From an uncultured Acetatifactor sp. (lineage in GTDB: Bacteria > Bacillota > Clostridia > Lachnospirales > Lachnospiraceae), in contig CAJUJN010000066.1 in NCBI GenBank assembly GCA_910586775.1, forward strand, positions 1 through 22,952: 22,952 nt of DNA, given 5' to 3'. This document shows, in pieces, positions 13,654 to 20,494 of the stretch. Below the pieces are notes generated by a model. It made no database searches, was not told the origin of the DNA, and saw only the letters and a program-made list of their open reading frames with translations. Position 1 is the stretch's first letter. Each line of letters starts with the position of its first letter. The translations under genes were made by a program, and so were the position numbers.

Positions 13654-14322
13654 ATGGCGAGCATTCTGATTGTGGAAGACGAAAAGAACATGCAGGAAAT
13701 CATTGCCGAATATATGCGGCGGGGCGGGCACAGCTGCCTTACGGCGGAGGACGGCGTGGACGCGCTGATGCTGCTGAAGAACAATTCTGTGGATCTGATG
13801 ATTCTGGATATCATGATGCCCCACCTGGACGGCTTCAGCGTCTGCAAATTAGCAAGGGAAATGAGCAGCCTCCCGATCATCCTGCTCACCGCCAGGGATG
13901 GGGAGGAGGATAAGCTCAAAGGCTATCATCTGGGCGCTGACGACTATATGACGAAACCTTTCAGCCCCAAAGTGCTGCTGGCCAAGGCCAACGCCCTGCT
14001 GCGCCGCTCTTCCGCCCTTCCGGCAGACAACATGAGCGCCGGAAAGATTTCCATAGTCCCCGCCTCCCGCAGGGTCTTTCTGGATGGGCAGGAAATCTCC
14101 CTGACCTACAAGGAATATGAACTGCTCCGCCTTTTCATGACCAACCCGGGGCAGTTGTTCACCAGAGAACAGCTTTTGAACCGAATCTGGGGATATGAAT
14201 TTGAGGGAACCACAAGGACCGTGGACACTCATATCAAAACCCTGCGGCAGAAATTGGGAAGCGCAGGAAGCTATATCGTAACCCTCATTCGCTCCGGTTA
14301 CAAGTTCGAGGTGACGGCATGA
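13654..14322 (+). CDS. OmpR/PhoB-family response regulator
   Basis: The 222-residue regulator has an N-terminal receiver domain with Asp9 and Glu10 acidic residues, phospho-acceptor Asp52 (LMILDIMMP), Thr79 and Lys101 (KPFSP). The C-terminal winged helix (about 125-220) shows LTYKEYELLRLF, FTREQLLNRIWGYEFEGTTR, TVDTHIKTLRQKLG and IRSGYKF. The chosen ATG has AAGGGGGA about 9 nt upstream; the open frame extends 55 codons further but overlaps the preceding gene and promoter. It overlaps the kinase gene by 4 nt (ATGA). OmpR-type regulators bind direct repeats at helical spacing, matching the 11-bp array in front of the ABC operon 3.6 kb downstream, which is its likely target. Confidence 0.92.
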   Translation: MASILIVEDEKNMQEIIAEYMRRGGHSCLTAEDGVDALMLLKNNSVDLMILDIMMPHLDGFSVCKLAREMSSLPIILLTARDGEEDKLKGYHLGADDYMTKPFSPKVLLAKANALLRRSSALPADNMSAGKISIVPASRRVFLDGQEISLTYKEYELLRLFMTNPGQLFTREQLLNRIWGYEFEGTTRTVDTHIKTLRQKLGSAGSYIVTLIRSGYKFEVTA

Positions 14323-15395
14323 AAATAAAAAACGTATTTGCAACGAGAAGTATACGAAATAAAATCATTATAGTCTCCAAACTGACAGGATTCCTCCTGG
14401 TCATCTCCTATATGGTCTCCACCAGGCTGCCTTTCCATCCTGATATCGCTCTCCTGCTGTGGCTTGGGTTCGTCATCCTCCTGGTGCTGGGATTGGATTA
14501 TCTGATGGGACGTTTTATCTCGAAGCCTGTCTCCAGGCTGAACCGGGCGGCCTGCCGGATGGCGCGGTTGGACTTTTCCGCGCCCTGTGCCGTGGACACC
14601 GGGGATGAATTGGAAGAGCTGTCCGCAAGCCTGAATAAAATGGCGGAAAACCTGCAGCAGGCATTTGCCGCCCTGGAAGAGGCCAACCGGAAACTGGAAC
14701 AGGACGTGGACCGGAAACAGCGCCTGTTGACAGAGCGGAAAGAACTTTCGGACAATCTTTCCCACGAAATGAAAACGCCCCTGAGCGTCATCCGGGCCTA
14801 TGCGGAGGGACTGCAGGACGAACAGAACGAATCCAGGCGGCAGGCTTACTCCCAGGTCATCATCCGGGAGACGGAGCGCATGAGCGGCCTGATCACCACC
14901 CTGCTGGACCTGTCCGCGCTGGAAAACGGAGCCGTCGTTCTTCTGCCGGAGCGCTTTGACTTTGTGGAATTCCTGGAAACCGTGGCGGGCCGCCTGCTGC
15001 TGGATATGCCGGACACTGATTTTGAACTGCAGTATGAACTGCCAAAACAGCCCGTCTATGTGGAGGCCGACAAGGGGCGGATGGAACAGGTTCTGGATAA
15101 TCTAATCGTCAATGCGAAGAAAAATGTACGTCCAGACGGCATTCTGAAACTGTCCCTCCAGAAAAACGGCAGCACATTGGACTTTTCCGTCTATAACGAG
15201 GGCGCCCCTATCCCACCGGAAACCCTGCCCAAAATCTGGACGAAATTCTACCGGGACCGGGACGCAGCCTACAGCGGCTCCGGGCTGGGCCTTGCCATCG
15301 TGGCGCAGATTCTTTCCATGCAGCAGTTTCCCTACGGCGCTGCGAACCGGGAGGATGGTGTGGTATTCTATTTTTCCGTCCCCACAGCGAAATGA
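14319..15395 (+). CDS. Sensor histidine kinase with very short extracytoplasmic loop
   Basis: The 358-residue kinase has two transmembrane helices at about 18-35 and 43-62 joined by only some 8 residues, so it probably senses within the membrane or via a partner transporter, as BceS-type kinases do. A HAMP-like segment (62-115) and coiled coil (about 105-140) lead to the H-box LSHEMKTP with His149. The N-box is DNLIVNAKKN (261-270), G1 is reduced to YNEGAPIP and G2 is GSGLGLAI. It overlaps the response regulator by 4 nt and phosphorylates it by inference. An ABC transporter operon would be expected next, but an unrelated BlaI/BlaR1 cassette intervenes. Confidence 0.92.
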   Translation: MKIKNVFATRSIRNKIIIVSKLTGFLLVISYMVSTRLPFHPDIALLLWLGFVILLVLGLDYLMGRFISKPVSRLNRAACRMARLDFSAPCAVDTGDELEELSASLNKMAENLQQAFAALEEANRKLEQDVDRKQRLLTERKELSDNLSHEMKTPLSVIRAYAEGLQDEQNESRRQAYSQVIIRETERMSGLITTLLDLSALENGAVVLLPERFDFVEFLETVAGRLLLDMPDTDFELQYELPKQPVYVEADKGRMEQVLDNLIVNAKKNVRPDGILKLSLQKNGSTLDFSVYNEGAPIPPETLPKIWTKFYRDRDAAYSGSGLGLAIVAQILSMQQFPYGAANREDGVVFYFSVPTAK

Positions 15396-15486
15396 ACCGG
15401 CGGCCCTCCCGGCCCTTTTCTCCTGTACCTGTTGGGCGGGAAGCCACTTTAAAGCTTTGCCGCCTTGGTTGCCTGTCAGCAAAGTG

Positions 15487-15612
15487 CCGCAGGTCTGCAA
15501 GATTTGCGGTTGGATGATTTCTTGTTTCTGTCAGCCCTGGCAGATAGTCGGCGGTCACGCCGTAAAACTTCGCCAGCCTGATAAGGGTATAGTGGCTGAT
15601 GTTTCCGGGCAC
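15487..15612 (-). pseudogene. Fragment of an XRE-family (Cro/CI-type HTH) regulator
   Basis: On the minus strand the translation reads NISHYTLIRLAKFYGVTADY, then LPGLTETRNHPTANLADL. This matches the third-helix-to-C-terminal part of the HTH_3 domain in small Firmicute XRE repressors (LIRLAxFYGVxxDYLLGLTETxNHP). The first helices and the tail are missing, and the frame then runs antisense through the kinase gene. It is a remnant, presumably of a mobile element, lying just left of the BlaI/BlaR1 cassette. Confidence 0.6.
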
Positions 15613-15683
15613 GTTCGGCAGGGGGGATGTTTATATGTCCTGCGCTCTATTCGTTCCACAAATGCTAACATGAGGCGGCTGTG

Positions 15684-15733
15684 CTTTGAGACATTTTGTC
15701 CCAAAGCCGGGACGGCACTTTCACGGTGTTGCC
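15684..15733. repeat. About 50-bp repeat flanking the BlaI/BlaR1 cassette, left copy
   Basis: It begins with the near-palindrome CTTTGAGACA...TGTCCCAAAG and continues with CCGGGACGGCACTTT. The same unit recurs in the same orientation at 17611-17662 after blaR1. A T-rich run follows, so it could also terminate transcripts arriving from the left. Confidence 0.7.
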
Positions 15734-15763
15734 CTATTTTTTATTTTTAAGACCAAAGTAGTA

Positions 15764-15792
15764 TTGACAATAGATTAAGACTGTGGTAGTAT
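15764..15792 (+). promoter_or_regulatory. Promoter of the BlaI-BlaR1 operon
   Basis: A perfect TTGACA (15764-15769) and TAGTAT (15787-15792) are 17 bp apart. The -10 box lies inside the left arm of the operator dyad, so repressor binding would block RNA polymerase directly. Confidence 0.82.
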
Positions 15793-15818
15793 TTGCTTGT
15801 AGCTACTACTACAGTCTT
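15777..15818. promoter_or_regulatory. Large operator dyad for the BlaI-type repressor
   Basis: AAGACTGT-g-GTAGTA and TACTAC-t-ACAGTCTT are mirror arms of 15 bp with one central mismatch, around a 12-nt spacer. The GTAGTA/TACTAC and TGT/ACA elements recall the TACA...TGTA half-sites of BlaI/MecI operators. It covers the -10 region and the transcription start. Autorepression is inferred. Confidence 0.7.
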
Positions 15819-15836
15819 AAAAGGAGGTGTGATTGA

Positions 15837-16196
15837 ATGGATATTAAACTTTTCGACTCTGAGTTGAAAGTGATGTCTGTCCTTTGGCGCGATGGCGATG
15901 TTCCCGCAAAACATATTGCCAAACTGCTGACCGAGGAATTGGGCTGGAATGTCAATACGACCTATACCCTAATCAAGCGTTGTATTAAAAAAGGCGCGAT
16001 TGAACGCTCCGAGCCCGGTTTCATGTGCCACGCGCTTGTGCCGAAAGAGGATGTGCAGGAGGCGGAAACGAACGAACTGATTAACAAGGTGTATGACGGC
16101 TCCGCCGACAAGCTGTTCGCGGCCCTGCTGGGGCGGAAAAAATTAACTGCCGCGCAGATCGAAAAGCTGAGACAGATTGTCGGTGACCTGGAGTGA
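15837..16196 (+). CDS. BlaI/MecI/CopY-family transcriptional repressor
   Basis: The 119-residue protein is a winged-helix repressor of the penicillinase-repressor family: LFDSELKVMSVLW, the recognition part WNVNTTYTLIKRCIKKGAI, and a C-terminal dimerisation region (TAAQIEKLRQIVGDLE). Such repressors are cleaved after signalling by the partner BlaR1 protease. AAGGAGG lies 8-9 nt before the ATG. It is 10 bp upstream of the sensor-protease gene and preceded by a strong promoter overlapped by a dyad, so autoregulation is likely. No beta-lactamase or penicillin-binding protein gene follows, so the regulated target is elsewhere or lost. Confidence 0.9.
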   Translation: MDIKLFDSELKVMSVLWRDGDVPAKHIAKLLTEELGWNVNTTYTLIKRCIKKGAIERSEPGFMCHALVPKEDVQEAETNELINKVYDGSADKLFAALLGRKKLTAAQIEKLRQIVGDLE

Positions 16197-16206
16197 GGTG
16201 GTGCAA

Positions 16207-17601
16207 ATGAGCCTGTTGCAAATGAGTTTTGCGGGGGGCGTGATGATTTTGGCAATTATCGTTATACGCACTCTGGCAGTCAACCTGTTACCCAAAAAGA
16301 CTTTTTTAGCACTCTGGGGAATAGCGGTTGCGCGGCTGTTGCTCCCGTTCTCTGTTCCCTCTGCGTTTAGCGTGTATTCGCTGATCGGCAATCATACACC
16401 CGCAGTACCCACCACAAAAGGCCCGCAGGCTGTTGGAATGTTGCCGACTGAAATAACAGGGCAAATGGCTGCTATGCCCGGAAATATTTCAAATGCCGCA
16501 AGTTCCATTTCTGTGTGGGTGATTGTCTGGGCTGTTGGCGTGCTGGTCTGCGCTTTGTTCTTTGCCATCGCATACTGGAAGTGCCGACAAGAATTTCAAA
16601 CATCTTTGCCGATAGATAACGCCTTTATTCAAAACTGGTTGAAAACCCATCGGCTGAAACGCTCAATTTCGGTTCGGCAATCCAGCCGCTTTTCGTCCCC
16701 GCTCACTTACGGCGTCTTCCGTCCGGTGATTTTGCTGCCAACGTCTACCGAATGGGAAAATACAAAGGCGCTGAAATACGTCTTGGCGCACGAATATGTG
16801 CATATCCGGCGTTTTGACAGCATCACAAAATTAGTGCTGATTGCGGCGCTGTGTGTGCATTGGTTTAATCCTTTGGTGTGGGCTATGTATATTCTTGCAA
16901 ACCGGGATATTGAGCTGTCTTGTGATGAGACAGTCGTCCGGCTTTTTGGGGAAAACACAAGGGCGGCTTATGCGCGGACACTAATCAGCATGGAAGAAAC
17001 AAGGAGTGGTTTCACCCCGCTATGTAACAACTTTAATAAAAATTCGATTGAAGAAAGGATAACTGCAATTATGAAGTATAAGAAAACCAGCATTTTTTCA
17101 CTTGTTCTTGCACTCTCTCTGATTTTTTGCGCGACTACGGCTTTCGCAACCTCTGCCCAGCAGAAGCCGGATTATAGAATGACGGATGAGGATGGCAATA
17201 CTACAGCTTTTGAGGGCCAACTAATAATTCCCGCCAGATTTTCCCCCGGTGAAAACGGCAAATATATTTATGACCCGGATGACGCTCTCAATGCCTTATC
17301 CGGCGAGCGTAGCATTTCACCAGACGAGCTCAATAATTTTGATAATGTTGATTTCAATGTGACACCAGAAGGAGCCATGAACCAGAATCCCGATGATTTG
17401 CATTATCAGCCCACACGCCCCATGCGTACTGAGGCAGAGATGGAGCAGATTATCGCAGATATTGAAAGCGGCAAAATTCCCGGATACAAACTATCGGATT
17501 TTGTGGAGGGCAAAGTTCCGGGATTTGAGCCGGAGGAAGGCGCAGAATGTTCTGTTGATTTTGTAGACTATTCCGATGGTAATTGTGTACTGAACGATTA
17601 A
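16207..17601 (+). CDS. BlaR1-type M56 membrane metallopeptidase with non-penicillin-binding ectodomain
   Basis: The 464-residue protein has N-terminal transmembrane helices (about 8-28, 34-50, 102-123), then a cytoplasmic M56 zinc protease domain with HEYVH (195-199) and ELSCDE (236-241) as the third-ligand region. A further hydrophobic segment (about 293-315, KKTSIFSLVLALSLIFCATT) precedes an outer domain of some 145 acidic residues. In true BlaR1 that domain is a penicillin-binding sensor of about 240 residues with STxK, SxN and KTG; none is present here. It should therefore cleave its BlaI partner in response to another signal. The ATG is chosen for a GAGGTGG site 5 nt upstream; earlier in-frame starts lie within blaI. 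It ends just before the right copy of the cassette repeat. Confidence 0.88.
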   Translation: MSLLQMSFAGGVMILAIIVIRTLAVNLLPKKTFLALWGIAVARLLLPFSVPSAFSVYSLIGNHTPAVPTTKGPQAVGMLPTEITGQMAAMPGNISNAASSISVWVIVWAVGVLVCALFFAIAYWKCRQEFQTSLPIDNAFIQNWLKTHRLKRSISVRQSSRFSSPLTYGVFRPVILLPTSTEWENTKALKYVLAHEYVHIRRFDSITKLVLIAALCVHWFNPLVWAMYILANRDIELSCDETVVRLFGENTRAAYARTLISMEETRSGFTPLCNNFNKNSIEERITAIMKYKKTSIFSLVLALSLIFCATTAFATSAQQKPDYRMTDEDGNTTAFEGQLIIPARFSPGENGKYIYDPDDALNALSGERSISPDELNNFDNVDFNVTPEGAMNQNPDDLHYQPTRPMRTEAEMEQIIADIESGKIPGYKLSDFVEGKVPGFEPEEGAECSVDFVDYSDGNCVLND

Positions 17602-17610
17602 AAGATAAAC

Positions 17611-17662
17611 CTTTGGGACAAAATGTCCCAAAGCCGGGGCGGTACTTTTCATAGTGCCGCCT
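17611..17662 (+). repeat. Right copy of the cassette repeat, also a terminator for blaR1
   Basis: The palindrome CTTTGGGACA-AAA-TGTCCCAAAG is followed by CCGGGGC and a hairpin, GGCGGTAC/GTGCCGCC (8 bp), then CTCTTTTCTCC. It matches 15684-15733. As a double hairpin with a T-rich tail it probably ends the BlaI-BlaR1 transcript. Confidence 0.72.
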
Positions 17663-18072
17663 CTTTTCTCCTATTAATGACAGGCCGTAATATCATTCAT
17701 CTGTCCGGGCTGAAAGGCGGGCGGGGCAATAAGGAACCGGCGCGACAGCGGCGGTGACGCAGCCAGCCTCTTTGGGACATTTAGTCCCAAAGAGCCGGGT
17801 TTGGGGAAGCTCCCCAACCAGCATTTTTGCGGGCCTGCGGCCCAGTAAAAATACCGGTTTGTCAGGGTAATTATAATCCATTTTTAACAGGCACGCAATT
17901 CCGAAAAGTGACAAATCTTTTACGTCTCAAAAAATTATGCCTCAAAAATTTCACAGAGACTTCACACCAATCTCACACTGACTTCAACCCGCTTTTTTAT
18001 CCTTATCCCATCAAGAGGGAATACCCTCGGGACAGCAGAAATCTAACTGTCCGGAAAAAGGAGGTAACGCTT
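17663..18072. other. Intergenic region with mobile-element debris and the ABC operon promoter
   Basis: I see no intact gene. A third copy of the palindrome (CTTTGGGACA/TAGTCCCAAAG, 17770-17792) and a long hairpin (17823-17852, ATTTTT and GGGCC arms) lie in its left part and resemble ends or transfer-origin regions of integrative elements; that identity is a guess. The right part holds the regulator box array and a GAGGG/CCCTC hairpin near 18014-18027. Confidence 0.5.
17950..17988 (+). promoter_or_regulatory. Four-box response-regulator binding array at 11-bp period
   Basis: TTCACA (17950), TTCACA (17961), CTCACA (17972) and TTCAAC (17983) recur at exactly 11 bp, one helical turn, with unrelated 5-bp spacers. 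A weak TTTTAT at 17995-18000 is placed 17 bp after the third box, so the boxes overlap the -35 zone of a promoter with a poor consensus. This is the layout of an OmpR-type activated promoter. The natural binder is the regulator encoded at 13654-14322. Confidence 0.65.
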
Positions 18073-18222
18073 ATGTTTTTAGGTCTGGAATGGTACTGGT
18101 GGCTTGTGATTTTGGCAGTCCTGGCAATCTCTGTACCCTTCAAGGTAAAGTTCCTGAAATGGTGGGGCAGACGGGCGCAGGAGAAGAAAGAAGCACACGG
18201 GAAATGGGGGGATGAGGAATGA
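18073..18222 (+). CDS. 49-residue single-helix membrane protein leading the ABC operon
   Basis: The protein starts MFLGLEWYWWLVILAVLAIS, one transmembrane helix with three tryptophans, followed by a basic stretch (KVKFLKWWGRRAQEKKEAHGK) and an acidic end (GDEE). AAAGGAGG lies 8 nt before the ATG, a very strong site. Its stop overlaps the ATPase start (ATGA). It is the first gene behind the regulator box array. It could be an accessory subunit, a signalling link between transporter and kinase, or a small membrane regulator. I know no family for it. Confidence 0.78.
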   Translation: MFLGLEWYWWLVILAVLAISVPFKVKFLKWWGRRAQEKKEAHGKWGDEE

Positions 18223-19067
18223 TAGAAGTAAAAGACCTGACATTTTCCTACGGGAAAGACAAGGAGGCGCTGCACGGTCTGAGCTTCACCGTAGCGGACG
18301 GAGAAATCTTCGGTTTTCTGGGGCCCAATGGTTCCGGAAAGTCCACCACTCAAAAGATATTGACAGGCATCCTGAAAAGATATGGCGGCAGCGTGACTCT
18401 CTTCGGGAAAGACTTAAAGAACGCGCATACACAGGAATTTTTCCGGAATATCGGCGTCCTGTTCGAATTCCCCTACCTGTATGCCAATCTGAGCGCCCTT
18501 GACAATCTTCGGTATTTCGCTTCTTTTTATCCCAAAGAGCAACTGCGGGATCCAGAAGAACTGCTTGACGAATTGGAATTCAAGCGGGATTTCCTGCGAA
18601 AGCCGGTTTCCTCTTATTCCAAGGGCATGCGGCAGCGGGTCAGCATGGCCAGGGCCCTGATCAGCAACCCCAGGCTCCTGTTCCTGGACGAGCCCACCAG
18701 CGGCATGGACCCCACCGGAGCCGTGCTCTTTCGCAGCATCATAGAGAAAGAACGGCAGAAAGGAACCACCATATTTATCACCACCCACAATATGTTTGAC
18801 GCAGACCTGCTCTGCGACAGGGTGGCCTTACTGTCCAACGGAAACATCGCGGCTCTCGACACGCCCCGGAACCTGAAAGAGCAGAACAGCAGCCGCAGCA
18901 TTGCAGTCTCCTATCTCCATCAGGGCAGGCGCAGAGAAGCGACAATCACGGCTCCGGAGCTGAAAAACGGATTTCCCTTTGCATATGACGAAATCGTCAG
19001 CATCCACTCCCAGGAGCCCACTCTGGAAGATATCTTTATCCAATACACAGGAAGGAGGCTTTCATGA
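18219..19067 (+). CDS. ABC transporter ATP-binding protein
   Basis: The 282-residue ATPase of the ABC-2 exporter class has Walker A GPNGSGKST (35-43), signature YSKGMRQ (133-139), Walker B LLFLDEP (153-159) and switch His190 (TTHN). The Q-loop position reads VLFEFPYLY, with Glu in place of Gln, as in several Firmicute peptide/antibiotic-resistance exporters. The C-terminal part (about 220-282) is the usual accessory extension ending LEDIFIQYTGR. It overlaps the small membrane gene before it and the permease after it by 4 nt each, so the three are translationally coupled. The linked two-component system suggests export of, or resistance to, an antimicrobial peptide or similar membrane-active compound; the substrate is inferred only. 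Confidence 0.93.
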   Translation: MIEVKDLTFSYGKDKEALHGLSFTVADGEIFGFLGPNGSGKSTTQKILTGILKRYGGSVTLFGKDLKNAHTQEFFRNIGVLFEFPYLYANLSALDNLRYFASFYPKEQLRDPEELLDELEFKRDFLRKPVSSYSKGMRQRVSMARALISNPRLLFLDEPTSGMDPTGAVLFRSIIEKERQKGTTIFITTHNMFDADLLCDRVALLSNGNIAALDTPRNLKEQNSSRSIAVSYLHQGRRREATITAPELKNGFPFAYDEIVSIHSQEPTLEDIFIQYTGRRLS

Positions 19068-20257
19068 TGCGGCAAGGATTTTCCCAATTGCTGAAAAAAG
19101 ACTTCCGGCTCATGCTGTCCGGCAGATTTTTCCTGCTGGCGCTTGCCTCCCTTGTCCTTTACTCCTGCTATATCCATTTCGTGTATGCGAAAGTAGATCA
19201 GGTGATTTATCCGGTCTATCTGTTCGACCCCCAGGGCATGTTGGATACACAGAGTAATTTGGACTCCCAGGACAATTCCGGTTCCCAGGGCAACTTCGGT
19301 TCCCAGGACAATTCCGGTTCCCAGGGTGCTTCCGATTCCCAGGGCAACTTCGGTTCCCAAGGCAATTCTGGTTCCCAGGGCAGGACAGATGCCCCATGCG
19401 ATGTGAACTCCCGGTCCAATTGCAATTCCCGGAGCAGTCAAACGGCAAGATCGGATTACATAACGGAGGTGGACAGCAGGGAAGCCCTGGAGGCCGCCTG
19501 CGAGGACAGATATTCCGTAGGCATCGATTTGTCCTCTGGGACACCGGAATTCTATCTGCTCTCCTCCGGCATCCGGACTGCAGACAATTACCGCGCCATC
19601 TGGGCACAGGCGGTATTAGCCGGAAACCTGGCGGGACAGGCAGAAGTAATCGGCACAAACAGCAGAGAGATGAAGAACCGCCGGGAAATCACTGCTGAAT
19701 TTCTGTTCTTCGAGCTGTCGGCGGTGGGCTTTCTGGGACTCGCCTCCCTGCTGTTCAAGGAAAAACAGATGGGCGTCATTCGGGTACATGGCATCCTCCC
19801 GGTAAACAGGACTATGTTCATTTTGTCGAAATTGTCCCTGTTCCTGGTTTCGGATCTGGTCTTTGCATCCTTGCTGACCCTGATCAATCTGGGCCCGGGG
19901 CAGGGTGCCGCGGTTCTGCCGGCGGTGCTCCTCCAGACGGGCATCCTGTCCCTTATCATGGCGCTGACAGGATTTTTCTGTGCGGTAAGACTTCCGGACT
20001 TCAAGCAGTTTTCCCTGCTCTATCTGATCCTTGCCGTTTTTATTACCACACCTGTCTTTCTGGCTGGCCAGACCGGCCTTTCAGGGGGATGGATTGATTA
20101 TCACCCCATGTACCACCTGTTCAAGGCAATGAAAGGGGCCTGTTTTTTGACTCCAAACACCCAATGGCCCTATTATGCCGCCTGTCTGGGAACGATTCTT
20201 CTGCTGTTCCTGCTTGCCCATCGGACCCTGACCCGGGAACTGGCCCGGGAGGGATAA
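19064..20257 (+). CDS. ABC-2 type permease with hexapeptide-repeat loop
   Basis: The 397-residue permease has a first helix at about 21-41, a large outer loop (about 42-215), and a C-terminal membrane block with about five further helices (FLGLASLLF, LVSDLVFASLLTLI, LLQTGILSLIMALTGFF, LLYLILAVFITTPVF, YYAACLGTILLLFLLA). The loop begins with some eight repeats of a Gly-Ser-Gln-Gly-Asn-Phe type hexapeptide, then a Cys/Asn/Ser-rich linker (PCDVNSRSNCNSRSS). The rest of the loop (DYITEVDSREALEAACEDRY...) resembles the normal extracytoplasmic domain of such permeases. It starts inside the ATPase stop (ATGA). Dimerisation with the second permease downstream is likely. Confidence 0.85.
   Translation: MMRQGFSQLLKKDFRLMLSGRFFLLALASLVLYSCYIHFVYAKVDQVIYPVYLFDPQGMLDTQSNLDSQDNSGSQGNFGSQDNSGSQGASDSQGNFGSQGNSGSQGRTDAPCDVNSRSNCNSRSSQTARSDYITEVDSREALEAACEDRYSVGIDLSSGTPEFYLLSSGIRTADNYRAIWAQAVLAGNLAGQAEVIGTNSREMKNRREITAEFLFFELSAVGFLGLASLLFKEKQMGVIRVHGILPVNRTMFILSKLSLFLVSDLVFASLLTLINLGPGQGAAVLPAVLLQTGILSLIMALTGFFCAVRLPDFKQFSLLYLILAVFITTPVFLAGQTGLSGGWIDYHPMYHLFKAMKGACFLTPNTQWPYYAACLGTILLLFLLAHRTLTRELAREG
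19244..19387 (+). repeat. In-frame 18-bp tandem repeats within the permease
   Basis: About eight units of 18 bp, consensus GGTTCCCAGGGCAACTTC, run in phase with the coding frame and encode G-S-Q-[GD]-N-[FS]. The first unit (DTQSNL) and last are diverged. Copy number changes would lengthen the outer loop by six residues each without breaking the gene. Confidence 0.88.
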
Positions 20258-20268
20258 GGCTGCTCGGC

Positions 20269-20422
20269 TTCCGGAAGTCGTAAGTGGTCTGGAAGTTATA
20301 AGAGTCCAAAAGTTGTAAAAGTCCGGAAGTTGTAAAAGTCCGGAAATTGTATGCGTCCGGAAGCTGTAAACGTCCGGAAGTTGTATGCGTCCGGAAGCTG
20401 TAAACGTCTGAAAGCTATAACG
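20269..20422. repeat. 17-bp tandem repeats between the two permease genes
   Basis: Eight consecutive 17-bp units starting at 20287 and one 18-bp unit before them follow the consensus GTCCGGAAGYTGTAWRM, each usually containing the palindrome TCCGGA. The period is not a multiple of three and stops interrupt the frames, so the array is non-coding. There are no unique spacers, so it is not a CRISPR. It lies within the presumed operon, before the ribosome site of the second permease. Confidence 0.88.
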
Positions 20423-20494
20423 CAGGCTTCCGGACGCCAGGATCCAAAAGCGGAATAATCAGGGCACTGCCCCAAAGCACATGGAGGTATCAAA

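Noticed and set aside
17693..17914. 73-codon minus-strand ORF right of blaR1
   Set aside because: It spans palindromes and a hairpin of presumed mobile-element debris, has no ribosome site and no recognisable fold; more likely structural DNA.
20269..20422. CRISPR array
   Set aside because: The 17-bp units are directly adjacent with no unique spacers, and no cas genes are present.
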